From Planctomycetota bacterium (GTDB taxonomy: Bacteria; Planctomycetota; Phycisphaerae; UBA1845; PWPN01), in assembly GCA_029550525.1 (NCBI GenBank), contig JAKPHF010000016.1, positions 1 to 64,000 on the forward strand: a stretch of 64,000 bases of DNA, in the 5' to 3' direction. Positions 25,195-34,209 of the stretch are shown piece after piece; the stretch's first letter is position 1; each line of letters begins with the position of its first letter. The translations under genes were made by a program, and so were the position numbers. The notes below the pieces were generated by a model, which had not been told where the DNA came from, did not search any database, and worked only from the letters and a program-made list of their open reading frames with translations.

Positions 25195-25773
25195 GTGAAG
25201 AGCAGTTGCAGATTGCTGGGCGGAGGCGCGGTCATCCTGGTTGCGTTGGCGACGGCAGGCTGCGAGCCAGCCGGCCGGATGAACCTGCTCCAGCCACGAC
25301 TGGCCGGGTGGCAGCGGGACTTGAGGCTCGAGACGGATCACGCACACTGGGCAGGAGCGGGGACGCAAGGCATCGAGCGGATTCTGGTTGAGTTTCCTCT
25401 GCCCGGGGCCCGGACGGGCCGCCCGACGTATGTCCTTTATCTACGGCTACCTGCGGGAACCGAAACGGTCAAGATCGGGCCGGAGGGTTCACCGTTGGCC
25501 GTTGGATTCTTGATCCAGACCCGCGGCGAGTATGCCGGCTTGGCTCGAGTCACGGGCGGGACTGTCGTCGTCCGCGGCGACTCCCAGGCCGCGGGGGCTC
25601 GGCGCACGCTGGAGTTGGATCTCTCGTTTGAGGATGGCAGCCGCAGCGTCGGGCAGTTGATTGCTACTCGCGATGAGTATGCCGTCTCCCGGTTCGAGCA
25701 GAAAGACCGCCCGGCGGACGTGGCGGCGCTGGTCGCCCAAACGGGTAAAACGGCCTCGCAGCCCGAGCCATAG
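25195..25773 (+). CDS. Lipoprotein of unknown function
   Basis: 192 residues. The GTG start at 25195 has GAGGGA about 7 bases upstream. The signal ends in a lipobox, LATAGC (cysteine at residue ~23). The mature part is mostly beta: RILVEFPLPGARTGRPTYVLYLRLP, AVGFLIQTRGEYAGLARVTGGTVVV, TLELDLSFEDGSRSVGQLIA. No family is recognised. The preceding 278 bases, which separate it from the divergent DUF1080 gene, show no other gene. Confidence 0.65.
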   Translation: MKSSCRLLGGGAVILVALATAGCEPAGRMNLLQPRLAGWQRDLRLETDHAHWAGAGTQGIERILVEFPLPGARTGRPTYVLYLRLPAGTETVKIGPEGSPLAVGFLIQTRGEYAGLARVTGGTVVVRGDSQAAGARRTLELDLSFEDGSRSVGQLIATRDEYAVSRFEQKDRPADVAALVAQTGKTASQPEP

Positions 25774-25827
25774 GCGAGCAGACGAGAGCAGCGGGGGTGG
25801 ATTCGGCAGCAGCTCACGCACTGGCGC

Positions 25828-27882
25828 TCACAGCGGCGAGAGCACCTGAGCCGTACGGGCGGGGATGTAAAGCTGAATGCTCTGCGGCCGGTCGTGCTCG
25901 GGCTTGGCCTGGTAAGGATACTGCTGGCCCGCGGCGACCAGGCCGTGGCCGCCGAACCACGGATCGTCGGTGTTGAGGATAAGCCGATAGTCACGAGGAT
26001 CGGGCACGCCAATGCGGTAGTCGGCATAACTGCGAGTGGGATGCCAATTGAACACGAAGACCAGCGGACCCCGGCGATACACCATGAGCTTGTAGTCCTC
26101 GTGGAAGTGAATCGGCTGGAGCAGCGGGTCGGTCAGAATGTGGAAATGCTCGTCGAGTGCGAGCATCTCACGGTCGAATGTGGCCAGGTCCTTGTACCGC
26201 AGGTTGGGATCGTCGACTAACGACCATTGCCGCCGTGCGTAGTGGAACGAGTTGTTGTTCCCCTCGCGAGGGAAGTCCACCCATTCGGGGTGACCGAACT
26301 CGTTGCCCATGAAGTTGAGATAGGCCTCGCCGCCCAGCGAGAACGTCACCAGCCGGATCATCTTGTGCAGCGCGATGCCACGGTCGATGATCAGGCTCTG
26401 GCGATCCTTGCTCATGTTCCAGTACATCTCGGCATCCATGAGCCAAAAGGCGATGGTCTTGTCGCCGACCAGCGCCTGGTCATGACTTTCGGCGTATGAC
26501 ACGTGCTTTTCGTGCGCTCGACGGTTGGTCAGCGTGTGGAAGAGCTGGCCCATGTGCCAGTCTTCGTCCTTGGTATGCTTGAGAAGCTTGATCCAATAGT
26601 CGGGGATGCCCATGGCCAGGCGGTAATCGAATCCGAGTCCGCCCTCGTCGAGCGGCCGGGCCAGGCCCACCATGCCGGAGACGTCCTCGGCAATGGTGAT
26701 GCATTCGGGCTTGTATTCGTGGGCGACCTGGTTGGCCAGCTGCAGGTAGCTGACGGCATCCTCGTCGACGCCCCAGCGCAGGTAATCGTCGTACGAATTG
26801 AAGGCGATGTTCCCGTGGTGCAGGTACATCATGCTGGTGACGCCGTCGAAGCGGAAGCCATCGAAGTGGTACTCGTCGAGCCAGAAGCGCACGTTGCTGA
26901 GCAGGAACCGCAGCACCTCGATCTTGCCGTAGTCGAACAGAAGCGAGTCCCACGCCGGATGCTGACCGCGATCGCCGGCGTGGAAGTACTGGTATTCCGT
27001 GCCGTCAAAGTGGTTCAGCCCATCCAGCACGTTCTTGACCGAGTGGCTGTGGATGAGATCGAGCAGCACGAGCAGTCCGCGACGATGGGCCTCGTCGATC
27101 AGGTACTTGAGATCCTCGGGCGTGCCGAAGCGCGATGACGCGGCGAAGAAGCTGCTCACGTGGTAGCCGAACGAGGCGTAGTACGGGTGCTCCTGGATGG
27201 CCATCAGCTGCACGGCGTTGTAGCCGGCGGCAGCGATGCGAGGCAGGATCTGATCGGCAAACTCGCGATACGTGCCGATCCGCGGCTCCTCGAGGGCCAT
27301 GCCCACGTGGGCCTCGTAGATGCGCAGCCCTTCGGTGATCTTGGGGGCCGGGTTGTCCCACAAGTACGGCTCGGGCGGATTCCAGTACTGGCTGCAGTAG
27401 CTGGTGGTTTCGGGCTCGAAGATCACCCGCTTGATATAGGCGGGGATGCGGTCCATCGGGCCGATGCGGCTCAGAACGTGGACCTTCACGCGGCTGCCAT
27501 GCACCAGCTTGTCGGCGTATTCGCGATCGGGCAGGAAGATGCTCCAGACGCCGTACTCGTCGCGTTCCATGGGATGGCGGCGACGGTCCCAGTTGTTGAA
27601 GTCGCCGATGAAGAAGAGAGCGTCGGCCGCGGGCGCCCATTCGCGGTACCATACACCGGGTTCACCGTCACGTGTGCCGCGGTTCAACCCGTAGTATTCG
27701 TAGCCGCGGGCGAAGGCGTCGAGCGAACCGGCAACTTCAATCACGCGGTCGAGCGTCTCGCGGTATTTCTTGTAGCGGTGGCGAAGAGCGTCGGCGTAAG
27801 GCTCGAGCCAGGGATCGAGCCGAATCAAGCCCGTGCCGTCGGGCTCAGTGGCTGGGATTTGGGGCACAGTTGTAGGATCCAC
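25828..27882 (-). CDS. 1,4-alpha-glucan branching enzyme, eukaryotic-type (GH13_8-like)
   Basis: 684 residues. An N-terminal carbohydrate-binding module (GVWYREWAPAADALFFIGDFNNWDR, EYGVWSIFL) precedes a GH13 barrel with DLIHSHSVKN, the nucleophile strand DGFRFDGVTSMMYLHHG, the acid/base IAEDVSGM and the third Asp in YAESHDQALVGDKT. DGFRFDGVTSMMY and ESHDQALVGDKT are the forms seen in plant/animal/GBE1 enzymes rather than in bacterial GlgB. It makes alpha-1,6 branches in glycogen. GTG 27882 was chosen because the frame further upstream overlaps the divergent gene. Other glycogen genes lie at 48.6-52.3 kb. Confidence 0.9.
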   Translation of the reverse strand: MDPTTVPQIPATEPDGTGLIRLDPWLEPYADALRHRYKKYRETLDRVIEVAGSLDAFARGYEYYGLNRGTRDGEPGVWYREWAPAADALFFIGDFNNWDRRRHPMERDEYGVWSIFLPDREYADKLVHGSRVKVHVLSRIGPMDRIPAYIKRVIFEPETTSYCSQYWNPPEPYLWDNPAPKITEGLRIYEAHVGMALEEPRIGTYREFADQILPRIAAAGYNAVQLMAIQEHPYYASFGYHVSSFFAASSRFGTPEDLKYLIDEAHRRGLLVLLDLIHSHSVKNVLDGLNHFDGTEYQYFHAGDRGQHPAWDSLLFDYGKIEVLRFLLSNVRFWLDEYHFDGFRFDGVTSMMYLHHGNIAFNSYDDYLRWGVDEDAVSYLQLANQVAHEYKPECITIAEDVSGMVGLARPLDEGGLGFDYRLAMGIPDYWIKLLKHTKDEDWHMGQLFHTLTNRRAHEKHVSYAESHDQALVGDKTIAFWLMDAEMYWNMSKDRQSLIIDRGIALHKMIRLVTFSLGGEAYLNFMGNEFGHPEWVDFPREGNNNSFHYARRQWSLVDDPNLRYKDLATFDREMLALDEHFHILTDPLLQPIHFHEDYKLMVYRRGPLVFVFNWHPTRSYADYRIGVPDPRDYRLILNTDDPWFGGHGLVAAGQQYPYQAKPEHDRPQSIQLYIPARTAQVLSPL

Positions 27883-28073
27883 GTTCGTCTCGCGATTCGG
27901 CCAGGTTGCGGCCGGCACGGCAGACCGGTTACGGATGTCCGTTTGCCCAGTACCCCTCCGGGCAGAAATGATAGGATGGGTGGGGCGAAACCGCAACCGC
28001 CGGTCCACCGCCGTCACCGCCCGGTTGGCGACGCCGGCGCCGTGCGGTGGCTGGCGCTTCGGAGAATGAGCGC

Positions 28074-28922
28074 ATGAGCTCCCAATCCGGCGCACACTCC
28101 ATGCTTCCGTGGCAACACGCTCGAAGCTACGGCTTGCCGGCTTGGACCTGGCCGGCTTTGCTGCCGTTATACCTTCTTTTCCTGGTTGCGACACCTCTCA
28201 GATGGTTGTTCGTGTTGGTCGGCCAGCTGATACATCGTCTCTCTGACCTTTTCTTGCGGTTGCTCGGACGGTCCCGGACTTTGCGCAGGGCTTGGGAGTT
28301 TGCGAACAATTACGTGCTGATCGATTTCCGCGGGCGCACATTCGATCCGCCGGAGTTGGCCGAACGGGTACCCATGGTGCGCCGGCTGCTCCTGGGCATG
28401 CTGGCCATGTATTGGTCGGCCGTTCTGACGTTTGGCACGCTGTGTGGACTGGCCTGTCTCATGCCGCTGCCGCGACCCGCCGGGGTGTTCCTGGCATTGT
28501 CGCTAACGACCTTTCTCCTCCTGGGTCTCCCGGCGGCGGGACTGGCCGAGTGCGATCGCCGGCTGGTGCGCATGTGGGTCGAGCGCGGGGCGTTGCTGTG
28601 CGAAGTATGTGGCTACGATCGACGAGCGACACCGCTACGTTGCCCGGAATGCGGCACATGGTGGAACGTCGTTCCTCCGGGGAGGGCGCCCGAGCGATGG
28701 AAGCCTCTGCCGGGGTCAGACTCGGTTTTCGTTCCGGTTTCCCTGCTGGGGACGTTGGGACCGGCAGCGGCGCTCGCCAGCCAATACATCGCGATGAAAT
28801 GGATCGGCGTTTTTGTGCTGGGTTTGACGCTATCGTTCGCCGTCCTGGTCGCGGCGGCGGTCATCCGGAACGTGCGGATCCTTCGGATGGGCTGCGCGCG
28901 GTTTGAGCGCGTCGGCTCTTGA
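28074..28922 (+). CDS. Multi-pass membrane protein with CxxC zinc ribbon
   Basis: 282 residues with about five hydrophobic helices (residues ~20-45, ~100-150, ~215-260). Between them lies a cytoplasmic zinc ribbon: LLCEVCGYDRRATPLRCPECGTWW, four cysteines in two CxxC knuckles. The CxxCGYD...RCPECG knuckle is very common in planctomycete membrane proteins, and I use it as a taxonomic hint; its partner is unknown. ATG 28074 has GGAG about 10 bases upstream. It is followed at 45 bases by another membrane protein. Confidence 0.65.
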   Translation: MSSQSGAHSMLPWQHARSYGLPAWTWPALLPLYLLFLVATPLRWLFVLVGQLIHRLSDLFLRLLGRSRTLRRAWEFANNYVLIDFRGRTFDPPELAERVPMVRRLLLGMLAMYWSAVLTFGTLCGLACLMPLPRPAGVFLALSLTTFLLLGLPAAGLAECDRRLVRMWVERGALLCEVCGYDRRATPLRCPECGTWWNVVPPGRAPERWKPLPGSDSVFVPVSLLGTLGPAAALASQYIAMKWIGVFVLGLTLSFAVLVAAAVIRNVRILRMGCARFERVGS

Positions 28923-28967
28923 CCCCGCCTAGGATTGCCCAAGGACCGCATACGCGAGGAGACTGGC

Positions 28968-29723
28968 ATGGCCGACACGAATCGATCGGGGCTGGGCAGG
29001 GTCATCGCGGGCCTGGTGCTGTTCGGGATCGCGTTCGGCTACATAGAAGCGGCGGTCGTGGTGTACCTGCGCACGATCTATCAGCCCATCCGCCATCCGG
29101 ACGCGCCGTTGGATGTGTCGGGAGATTTGTTTCCGCTGATCACTATGGAGCAGCTCGAGGCGGCCGGGCCGCATCACCTCCATCGACTCAAGACGGAGCT
29201 GGGCCGCGAGTTCGCCACGCTGGTGCTCCTGGCGGGAGCAGCTTCGCTGGCAGCGCGGAACTTCAACGAATGGGTTGCCACGTTCGCGATCGCTTTCGGT
29301 GTGTGGGATATCTTCTACTACGTGTTCCTCAAGCTGCTGATCGGCTGGCCCGCGTCGCTGCTCACGTGGGACATTCTGTTTTTGCTGCCGGTGCCCTGGG
29401 TGGGGCCGGTGATCGCGCCCGCACTCGTGGCGGCCGCCATGGTGGGGACAGGCCTGCTGGTGCTGTGGCGAGAGCGGACCGGCCGGCCCGTCGCGTTCGC
29501 TTGGTGGCATTGGGCGATCATCTTCGCCGGCGGATTCGTCATCGTCGCCAGCTTCGCTCGGGATTTCCGCAACGTTTCATCCGGCGGCTATCCGCGCCCA
29601 TTCCAGTGGTGGATCTACGCTGCCGGTCTTCTTGCCGGTCTCGGAGCGTTCGGTGGTGCATTCCGCCGCCGGACCGCAACCACTGATGTTCCGGATCGTC
29701 CGAAAGACGACCATCGGCCCTGA
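28968..29723 (+). CDS. Integral membrane protein of unknown function
   Basis: 251 residues with about six to seven membrane helices (FGIAFGYIEAAVVVYLR, then FATLVLLAGAASLAA, WVATFAIAFGVWDIFYYVFLK, LLTWDILFLLPVPWVGPVIAP, VAAAMVGTGLLVLW, WWHWAIIFAGGFVIVASF and a last one). EAAVVVYLR in the first helix and WDIFYYVF are conserved-looking. I do not recognise a family with certainty. GAGGAG precedes ATG 28968. Probably co-transcribed with the zinc-ribbon protein. Confidence 0.65.
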   Translation: MADTNRSGLGRVIAGLVLFGIAFGYIEAAVVVYLRTIYQPIRHPDAPLDVSGDLFPLITMEQLEAAGPHHLHRLKTELGREFATLVLLAGAASLAARNFNEWVATFAIAFGVWDIFYYVFLKLLIGWPASLLTWDILFLLPVPWVGPVIAPALVAAAMVGTGLLVLWRERTGRPVAFAWWHWAIIFAGGFVIVASFARDFRNVSSGGYPRPFQWWIYAAGLLAGLGAFGGAFRRRTATTDVPDRPKDDHRP

Positions 29724-30102
29724 CGTTCGGATCAGGACGCTTCCCCGCATTGATCAACCACTGAGGGCACGGAGGGTCACAGAGGAAGAGCTGATAACAC
29801 CGGTCTCTGTGCTCCTCTGTGACCTCTACCGTTCGTTTCTCACAAAAACAGACTTCACCTTTCTCATCCGTGCCCATCCGTGCCATCCGTGGTTCAAAAG
29901 ATCGTGGAAGAACTAAATGGCACTAGCGGGCCCGCTCGCGTCAGCCGTGTTTCCACGGCGGGGTCGGCGTGAGTCCGCGGTCGCGGCGGCAGCGTAAACC
30001 CGGTATTGCCCCATAGGACCGGTCTGCATCCGGAGTCATAGAATGATGCGCGCTCGAGAGCATGGCGGCGTGGATGAGCCATCCGTGGTCAATTGGTGAG
30101 GC
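29724..30102. repeat. Repeat-filled 379-bp intergenic region
   Basis: Three things are visible. A CTCTGTG palindrome (about 29757-29832) with loop GAAGAGCTGATAACACCGGT is nearly the reverse complement of the loop at 18504. CATCCGTG occurs three times at 29865, 29875 and 29884. The rest (29900-30102) is single-copy and holds no convincing gene or promoter. Confidence 0.65.
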
Positions 30103-31122
30103 ATGGCAAGTGCGTGGGCCAAAGCGGCGGGAGGATTGGGCGCAGGGTTGGCGCTGGGCTGGCTCGTGCGGACGGTCCGCCGGAGCGCGTACAGCTTTCG
30201 TGGCAAGGTGGTGGTGATCACCGGCGGGTCTCGCGGGCTGGGGCTGCTGATGGCACGCGAGTTGGCTGATGAGGGCGCGCAGCTGGCTTTACTCGCCCGC
30301 GACGAGGCTGAACTGCAACGAGCCGAGGATGAGCTCGACGCCCGCGGGGCCGAGGTGCTCACGGTCGTTTGCGACATTCGTGAACAAGACGAAGCGCGGG
30401 CGGCGATTCACCGCGTCATCGAGGCGTTCGGCCATGTCGATGTGCTGATCAACAACGCCGGCGTGATGCAAGTAGGGCCGCTCGACCATCTGACAGTAAG
30501 CGACTTCGAGGAGGCGATCGCGGTTCACACATTTGGGCCGTTGTACATGGTGCTGGCCGTCCTGCCGCACATGCTGGAGCGAGGCGAAGGGCGGATCGTC
30601 AACATCGCGTCGATCGGCGGGAAGATCGCGTTTCCGCACCTGCTTCCCTACACCACGAGCAAGTTCGCACTGGTCGGCTTGTCGGACGGATTGCGGGCCG
30701 AATTGCGACGGAGCAACCTCCGGGTCACGACGGTGTGTCCGGGACTCATGCGAACGGGCTCGCCCATCAACGTGCGGTTCAAAGGATACAATCGCCGCGA
30801 GCAGACGTGGTTCACGATCAGCGATTCGCTGCCGGTGGTCTCGATCAACGGCCGTCGAGCGGCTCGGCGCATCATCGACGCGTGCCGGCGAGGGGCGCCC
30901 GTCACGTACGTATCGGCCATGAGTCGAATGGCGGTGCTGGTGGACGGCCTGACCCCGAGCCTGGTGGCGCGCATGCTGGCGGCAGCCAATCAAGTTCTGC
31001 CCTCACCACATCCGGATCGCGCAGACGAGAGTTTCACCGGCCGCGAAAGTCGGTCGCAATGGTCGCCTTCGCTGCTTACACGATTGTCCGACCGAGCCGC
31101 GATTGCCAACAATGAGACCTGA
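30103..31122 (+). CDS. Membrane-anchored short-chain dehydrogenase/reductase
   Basis: 339 residues. A short N-terminal helix (AAGGLGAGLALGWLVRTV) may anchor it to the membrane. The Rossmann fold follows: TGGSRGLGLLMA (NAD(P) loop), NNAGVMQVGPLDH, and catalytic Ser...YTTSK (IASIGGK... and YTTSKFALVGLSDGL), with a C-terminal RMAVLVDGLTPSLVARML helix. The cofactor loop with GGSRGLG favours NADP(H), but I cannot tell. The final NNET residues are encoded by the TGA-ladder repeat. Confidence 0.85.
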   Translation: MASAWAKAAGGLGAGLALGWLVRTVRRSAYSFRGKVVVITGGSRGLGLLMARELADEGAQLALLARDEAELQRAEDELDARGAEVLTVVCDIREQDEARAAIHRVIEAFGHVDVLINNAGVMQVGPLDHLTVSDFEEAIAVHTFGPLYMVLAVLPHMLERGEGRIVNIASIGGKIAFPHLLPYTTSKFALVGLSDGLRAELRRSNLRVTTVCPGLMRTGSPINVRFKGYNRREQTWFTISDSLPVVSINGRRAARRIIDACRRGAPVTYVSAMSRMAVLVDGLTPSLVARMLAAANQVLPSPHPDRADESFTGRESRSQWSPSLLTRLSDRAAIANNET

Positions 31123-31146
31123 GTCCTGAGACTTTGAGACTTGAGG
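31120..31146 (+). repeat. TGA-ladder repeat supplying the SDR stop codon
   Basis: The SDR stop TGA (31120) is the first unit of a ladder with further TGA at 31127, 31135 and 31142. The prefix CAATGAGACC, which codes the last SDR residues, also begins the tract at 23435, suggesting that the repeat replaced the original gene end. Confidence 0.7.
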
Positions 31147-31236
31147 GACGGGATTACTAAGACGCTCCGGGGGCGGACGTCTTGCCTGGCGGTTAGGCGG
31201 GCGCGACGCCTGCCCCCCGAAATGCGTGCCGGATGA

Positions 31237-33363
31237 TTACTTGCGTTTCTTCGGCTTGGCGCTTTGCAGCTTTCTGACCTCTTCGGCCTCTTTCTGCAAC
31301 TCTTCCCACTTGGAGCTGAGCCAATCGCGGAACGGGCTGAGCAGGCGGCTCAACCAGGTCTCCGGCGGACGCGTGCCGGGCGGCAGCGACTTGAGGCGTT
31401 CCTCTTCCTCGGCGATGTGCTTGCGGATGCGCCATTGCTCGAGGATACCCGCGAAGTTGCTGGTCATGATGTACAGGTTCAACCCGCTGGGCATGTTGTA
31501 GAACATGAACAGGAAGAACACGCTCATGAACATCATCATCTTGCGCTGCTGCTCCATCTGGTCGGGGTTGCCGCCGGGGGCCGGGGTCGTCGAGCCGCGG
31601 GGCATGAACCGGGCCTGGAGCAACTGCGACGCCGCCAGGAGGACGGGCAGCAGATTGAAAGCGTGAACCGGGCCGCCCATGATGAAGCCGATCAGCGGGA
31701 TGTGGATGCCCGCGTCACTCAGCCAAATGAGCGAGTCGGGCTGCGTGAGGTCCTTGATCCACCAGCCGTCAAACGGGGCGTGGCGCATCTCGACCGTCGA
31801 GTTGAGCGCCGTCCACAACGCCGCCCAGATGGGCAACTGCAGCATCATGGGGATGCAGGTCAGGATGCTGCCGGCCGGGTTGACACCGGCGTCTTTGTAA
31901 ACCTGCATCATCGCCTGCTGCATGGCCGCCCGGTCGTTGGCGTACTTCTCCTTGACCGCGTTGATCTTGGGCTGCAGGGCGGACATCTGCTTCTGCATCT
32001 TCATCATGTTCACCTGGCTGCGCTTGGTGATGGGATGCAGAATGCCCCGCACGACAATGACCAGCAGGATGATGGCGATGCCGTAGTTGTGCGGCGGAAT
32101 CTTATGGAACGCGTTGAGCAGCCACATCATCAGGGCGACCAACCCGGCAGGTGCGCAGGCGTAGAAGCTCTCGCTGATGACGGCGTAGTAGTCGCGCTGC
32201 TCGTACTTGGGGACCGACTGGAAGATCTGCTTGGACTTGGGGCCGATGTAGGTGTCGAACGTCACGTCGCGGAATCCGCCGGCGGCCACGGTCATGGGCG
32301 TGGTCACGTACCGGAACGTCAGGTCTTGGCTTTTGGCGTCTTTCCGGTCGATGAGGTGGATGGCGTCGACGCGCTCGAATCGCGGAGGATCGTCGAAGCT
32401 GGTTCGGCCCTCCGGGGCCATGATGCAGGTGAAGTATTGATTGGCTTCGGCGACCCAGGCGATGCGGGATTCCGGCTCATCACGGCCCAGCTCGAGCAGA
32501 TCCTTGTCCTCCAGCTCGCTGCGGAGATGGCCCTTTACGATGGGGCCTTGGCGGCTGTCCTTGGCGTACACCGCACCGATGATCTTGCGATCTTCGGTGC
32601 GGGATTCCTGCTGGAAGCCGATGGGCCCCTGCTGGACGAGCACGGCCTGCAACGGCTGGCTCGTGAGGTTCTCGATGCGAGTGTTCAGCGTCACGTCGTA
32701 TGTTTCGCCGCGTGTGCCCGGCTTGGGCGGCTGCGGCTGGAGTGTGTAGGTCTTGAGCACGCGGGCCAGCGGCGTCCCGTCGGCCCGATTGACGGTCACG
32801 CTGAAGACGACCTGCTCGGGCGTGACGCTGTCGATCCGCCAGATGGCGCGATCGAGTTGCACTTCCTGGTCCAGGTCCACGAAGCGGATTTTGGTGGTCG
32901 TCAGGCTATAGCGTTCCGGCGCGGACTCTTCAGCCGGCAACGGCTGAAAGATCCGGTACGGCTCTTCTTTCTTGACGGTCTCGTAGTAGCCGCGGACCCA
33001 GGCGTTCCGGACCGATGCCCCGCGAGGCGTGAGTTCCAGAGCCATGGGGAAGGGGCTGTCGTGGGCGGCATTGCCCAACGTGATCGTGGTGATATCCCGG
33101 CCTTCCTCGAGCACCAGGCCGCCGGCGCCCGCGGGAGCGGTGACGGCCTGAGGACTCGCCACGTTGGTCGCGGCAGCCGGAGCGGAAGACGTCTGCGTGG
33201 TGGTCGTGTCGCTGATCGCGGCCGGTGCGGACGCAGGCTGCGTCGCGGGTACGGGCTTCGCGATGAATCGCTGGTACACGAAGACCCAGGCATAAAACAC
33301 GAGGATGGATGCCGCCAGGGCGGTAATGAGGCGTTGGGTCTGACTCGGTGAATTCTGTGCCAT
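31237..33363 (-). CDS. yidC: Membrane protein insertase YidC
   Basis: 708 residues, long but normal for a Gram-negative YidC with a large periplasmic domain. Residues ~11-33 are the first membrane helix, followed by a Pro/Ala/Thr linker (~35-85), a periplasmic beta domain (PMALELTPRGASVRNAWV... to ~390), then the Oxa1 core: PPHNYGIAIILLVIVVRGILHPI, MMKMQKQMSALQPKINAVKEKYA (arginine/positive loop), GSILTCIPMMLQLPIWAALWTALNST and MMMFMSVFFLFMFYNMPSGLNLYIMTSNF. It inserts proteins into the inner membrane with or without SecYEG. The C-terminal basic tail (KPKKRK) is typical. A hairpin repeat lies after the stop. Confidence 0.97.
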   Translation of the reverse strand: MAQNSPSQTQRLITALAASILVFYAWVFVYQRFIAKPVPATQPASAPAAISDTTTTQTSSAPAAATNVASPQAVTAPAGAGGLVLEEGRDITTITLGNAAHDSPFPMALELTPRGASVRNAWVRGYYETVKKEEPYRIFQPLPAEESAPERYSLTTTKIRFVDLDQEVQLDRAIWRIDSVTPEQVVFSVTVNRADGTPLARVLKTYTLQPQPPKPGTRGETYDVTLNTRIENLTSQPLQAVLVQQGPIGFQQESRTEDRKIIGAVYAKDSRQGPIVKGHLRSELEDKDLLELGRDEPESRIAWVAEANQYFTCIMAPEGRTSFDDPPRFERVDAIHLIDRKDAKSQDLTFRYVTTPMTVAAGGFRDVTFDTYIGPKSKQIFQSVPKYEQRDYYAVISESFYACAPAGLVALMMWLLNAFHKIPPHNYGIAIILLVIVVRGILHPITKRSQVNMMKMQKQMSALQPKINAVKEKYANDRAAMQQAMMQVYKDAGVNPAGSILTCIPMMLQLPIWAALWTALNSTVEMRHAPFDGWWIKDLTQPDSLIWLSDAGIHIPLIGFIMGGPVHAFNLLPVLLAASQLLQARFMPRGSTTPAPGGNPDQMEQQRKMMMFMSVFFLFMFYNMPSGLNLYIMTSNFAGILEQWRIRKHIAEEEERLKSLPPGTRPPETWLSRLLSPFRDWLSSKWEELQKEAEEVRKLQSAKPKKRK

Positions 33364-33444
33364 GTTGTCTTGTTTACGTTCCGTCGGTCGCGGCAGTCGC
33401 CCCGACCGGTTGATTATGGGTTGGTCTGCGTTGCGCTGCGATGC

Positions 33445-34209
33445 TCATCGGCCTTCCAGCAGCCGATGGCCCAGGAAGTCGTCCAGTTCCGGTGTGTTGA
33501 GAATCTTGTGCACGACCTTCTCGATGTCATACTCGAGACGGACAAACTCCACGCGGCCGTCGTCGTCCACCACGCCGTAAGACGTGCGGGGGTCGCGGTC
33601 GCGGGGCTGACCCACGCTGCCGACGTTGATGATCACCTTGTCATCCTCGGCGATCTCGTACACGCCGGGCTCCGCCAACTCGTCGGGGGACTCGAAATAC
33701 GGGTCGTCCACGAAGACGCCCGGCACGTGCGTGTGCCCCACAAAGCAGGCCACTTGTTCGAGCCGCTCGAAGTTGGCCATCAGCTTGTGGGGATTGGAAT
33801 AGACGTCATCGGCAAAGAGATACTCGTTCACCGGCCGGCGAGGTGAGCCATGCACCAGGAGCATGTCGCGATATACCAGCCGCGGCGGAAGCTTGCCCAG
33901 GAAGTCCCACCGGCGGTCGCGCAGCGCTTTGTTGGGCTCGTCCTCCAGCACCTGGCGAGTCCAGTAGCAAGCTCGCTCGGCGCCGAGATTAAAATTGTAG
34001 GGCTCGTAGAACACCGCGTGGTCATGATTGCCGCAGATGCACGCCTCGCAGCGTTCCATGACGATGTCGATGCACTCGCGAGGGTTAGGCCCGTAGCCCA
34101 CCACGTCGCCCAGACAGACGATATGTTTGATCCCCCGGCGGTCGATGTCGTTCATGACTGCCGTGAGGGCCTCGAGATTGCTGTGGATGTCGCTGATAAC
34201 CGCGAACAT
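33445..34209 (-). CDS. Metallophosphoesterase (diadenosine-polyphosphatase-like)
   Basis: 254 residues with the full dimetal phosphoesterase set: ISDIHSN, CLGDVVGYGPNPRECI, CGNHDHAVFY, LLVHGSP, FVGHTHVP and NVGSVGQPRDRDP. The GDVVGYGPxPxEC and GSVGQPRD signature is typical of a widespread bacterial subgroup near ApaH/Ser-Thr phosphatases that cleave phosphodiesters or phosphomonoesters; substrate unknown. 81 bases separate it from yidC on the same strand. Confidence 0.85.
   Translation of the reverse strand: MFAVISDIHSNLEALTAVMNDIDRRGIKHIVCLGDVVGYGPNPRECIDIVMERCEACICGNHDHAVFYEPYNFNLGAERACYWTRQVLEDEPNKALRDRRWDFLGKLPPRLVYRDMLLVHGSPRRPVNEYLFADDVYSNPHKLMANFERLEQVACFVGHTHVPGVFVDDPYFESPDELAEPGVYEIAEDDKVIINVGSVGQPRDRDPRTSYGVVDDDGRVEFVRLEYDIEKVVHKILNTPELDDFLGHRLLEGR

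Noticed and set aside
31264-33351. Long plus-strand frame opposite yidC
   Set aside because: Shadow of yidC in a GC-rich genome; no motif and the opposite strand is unambiguous.
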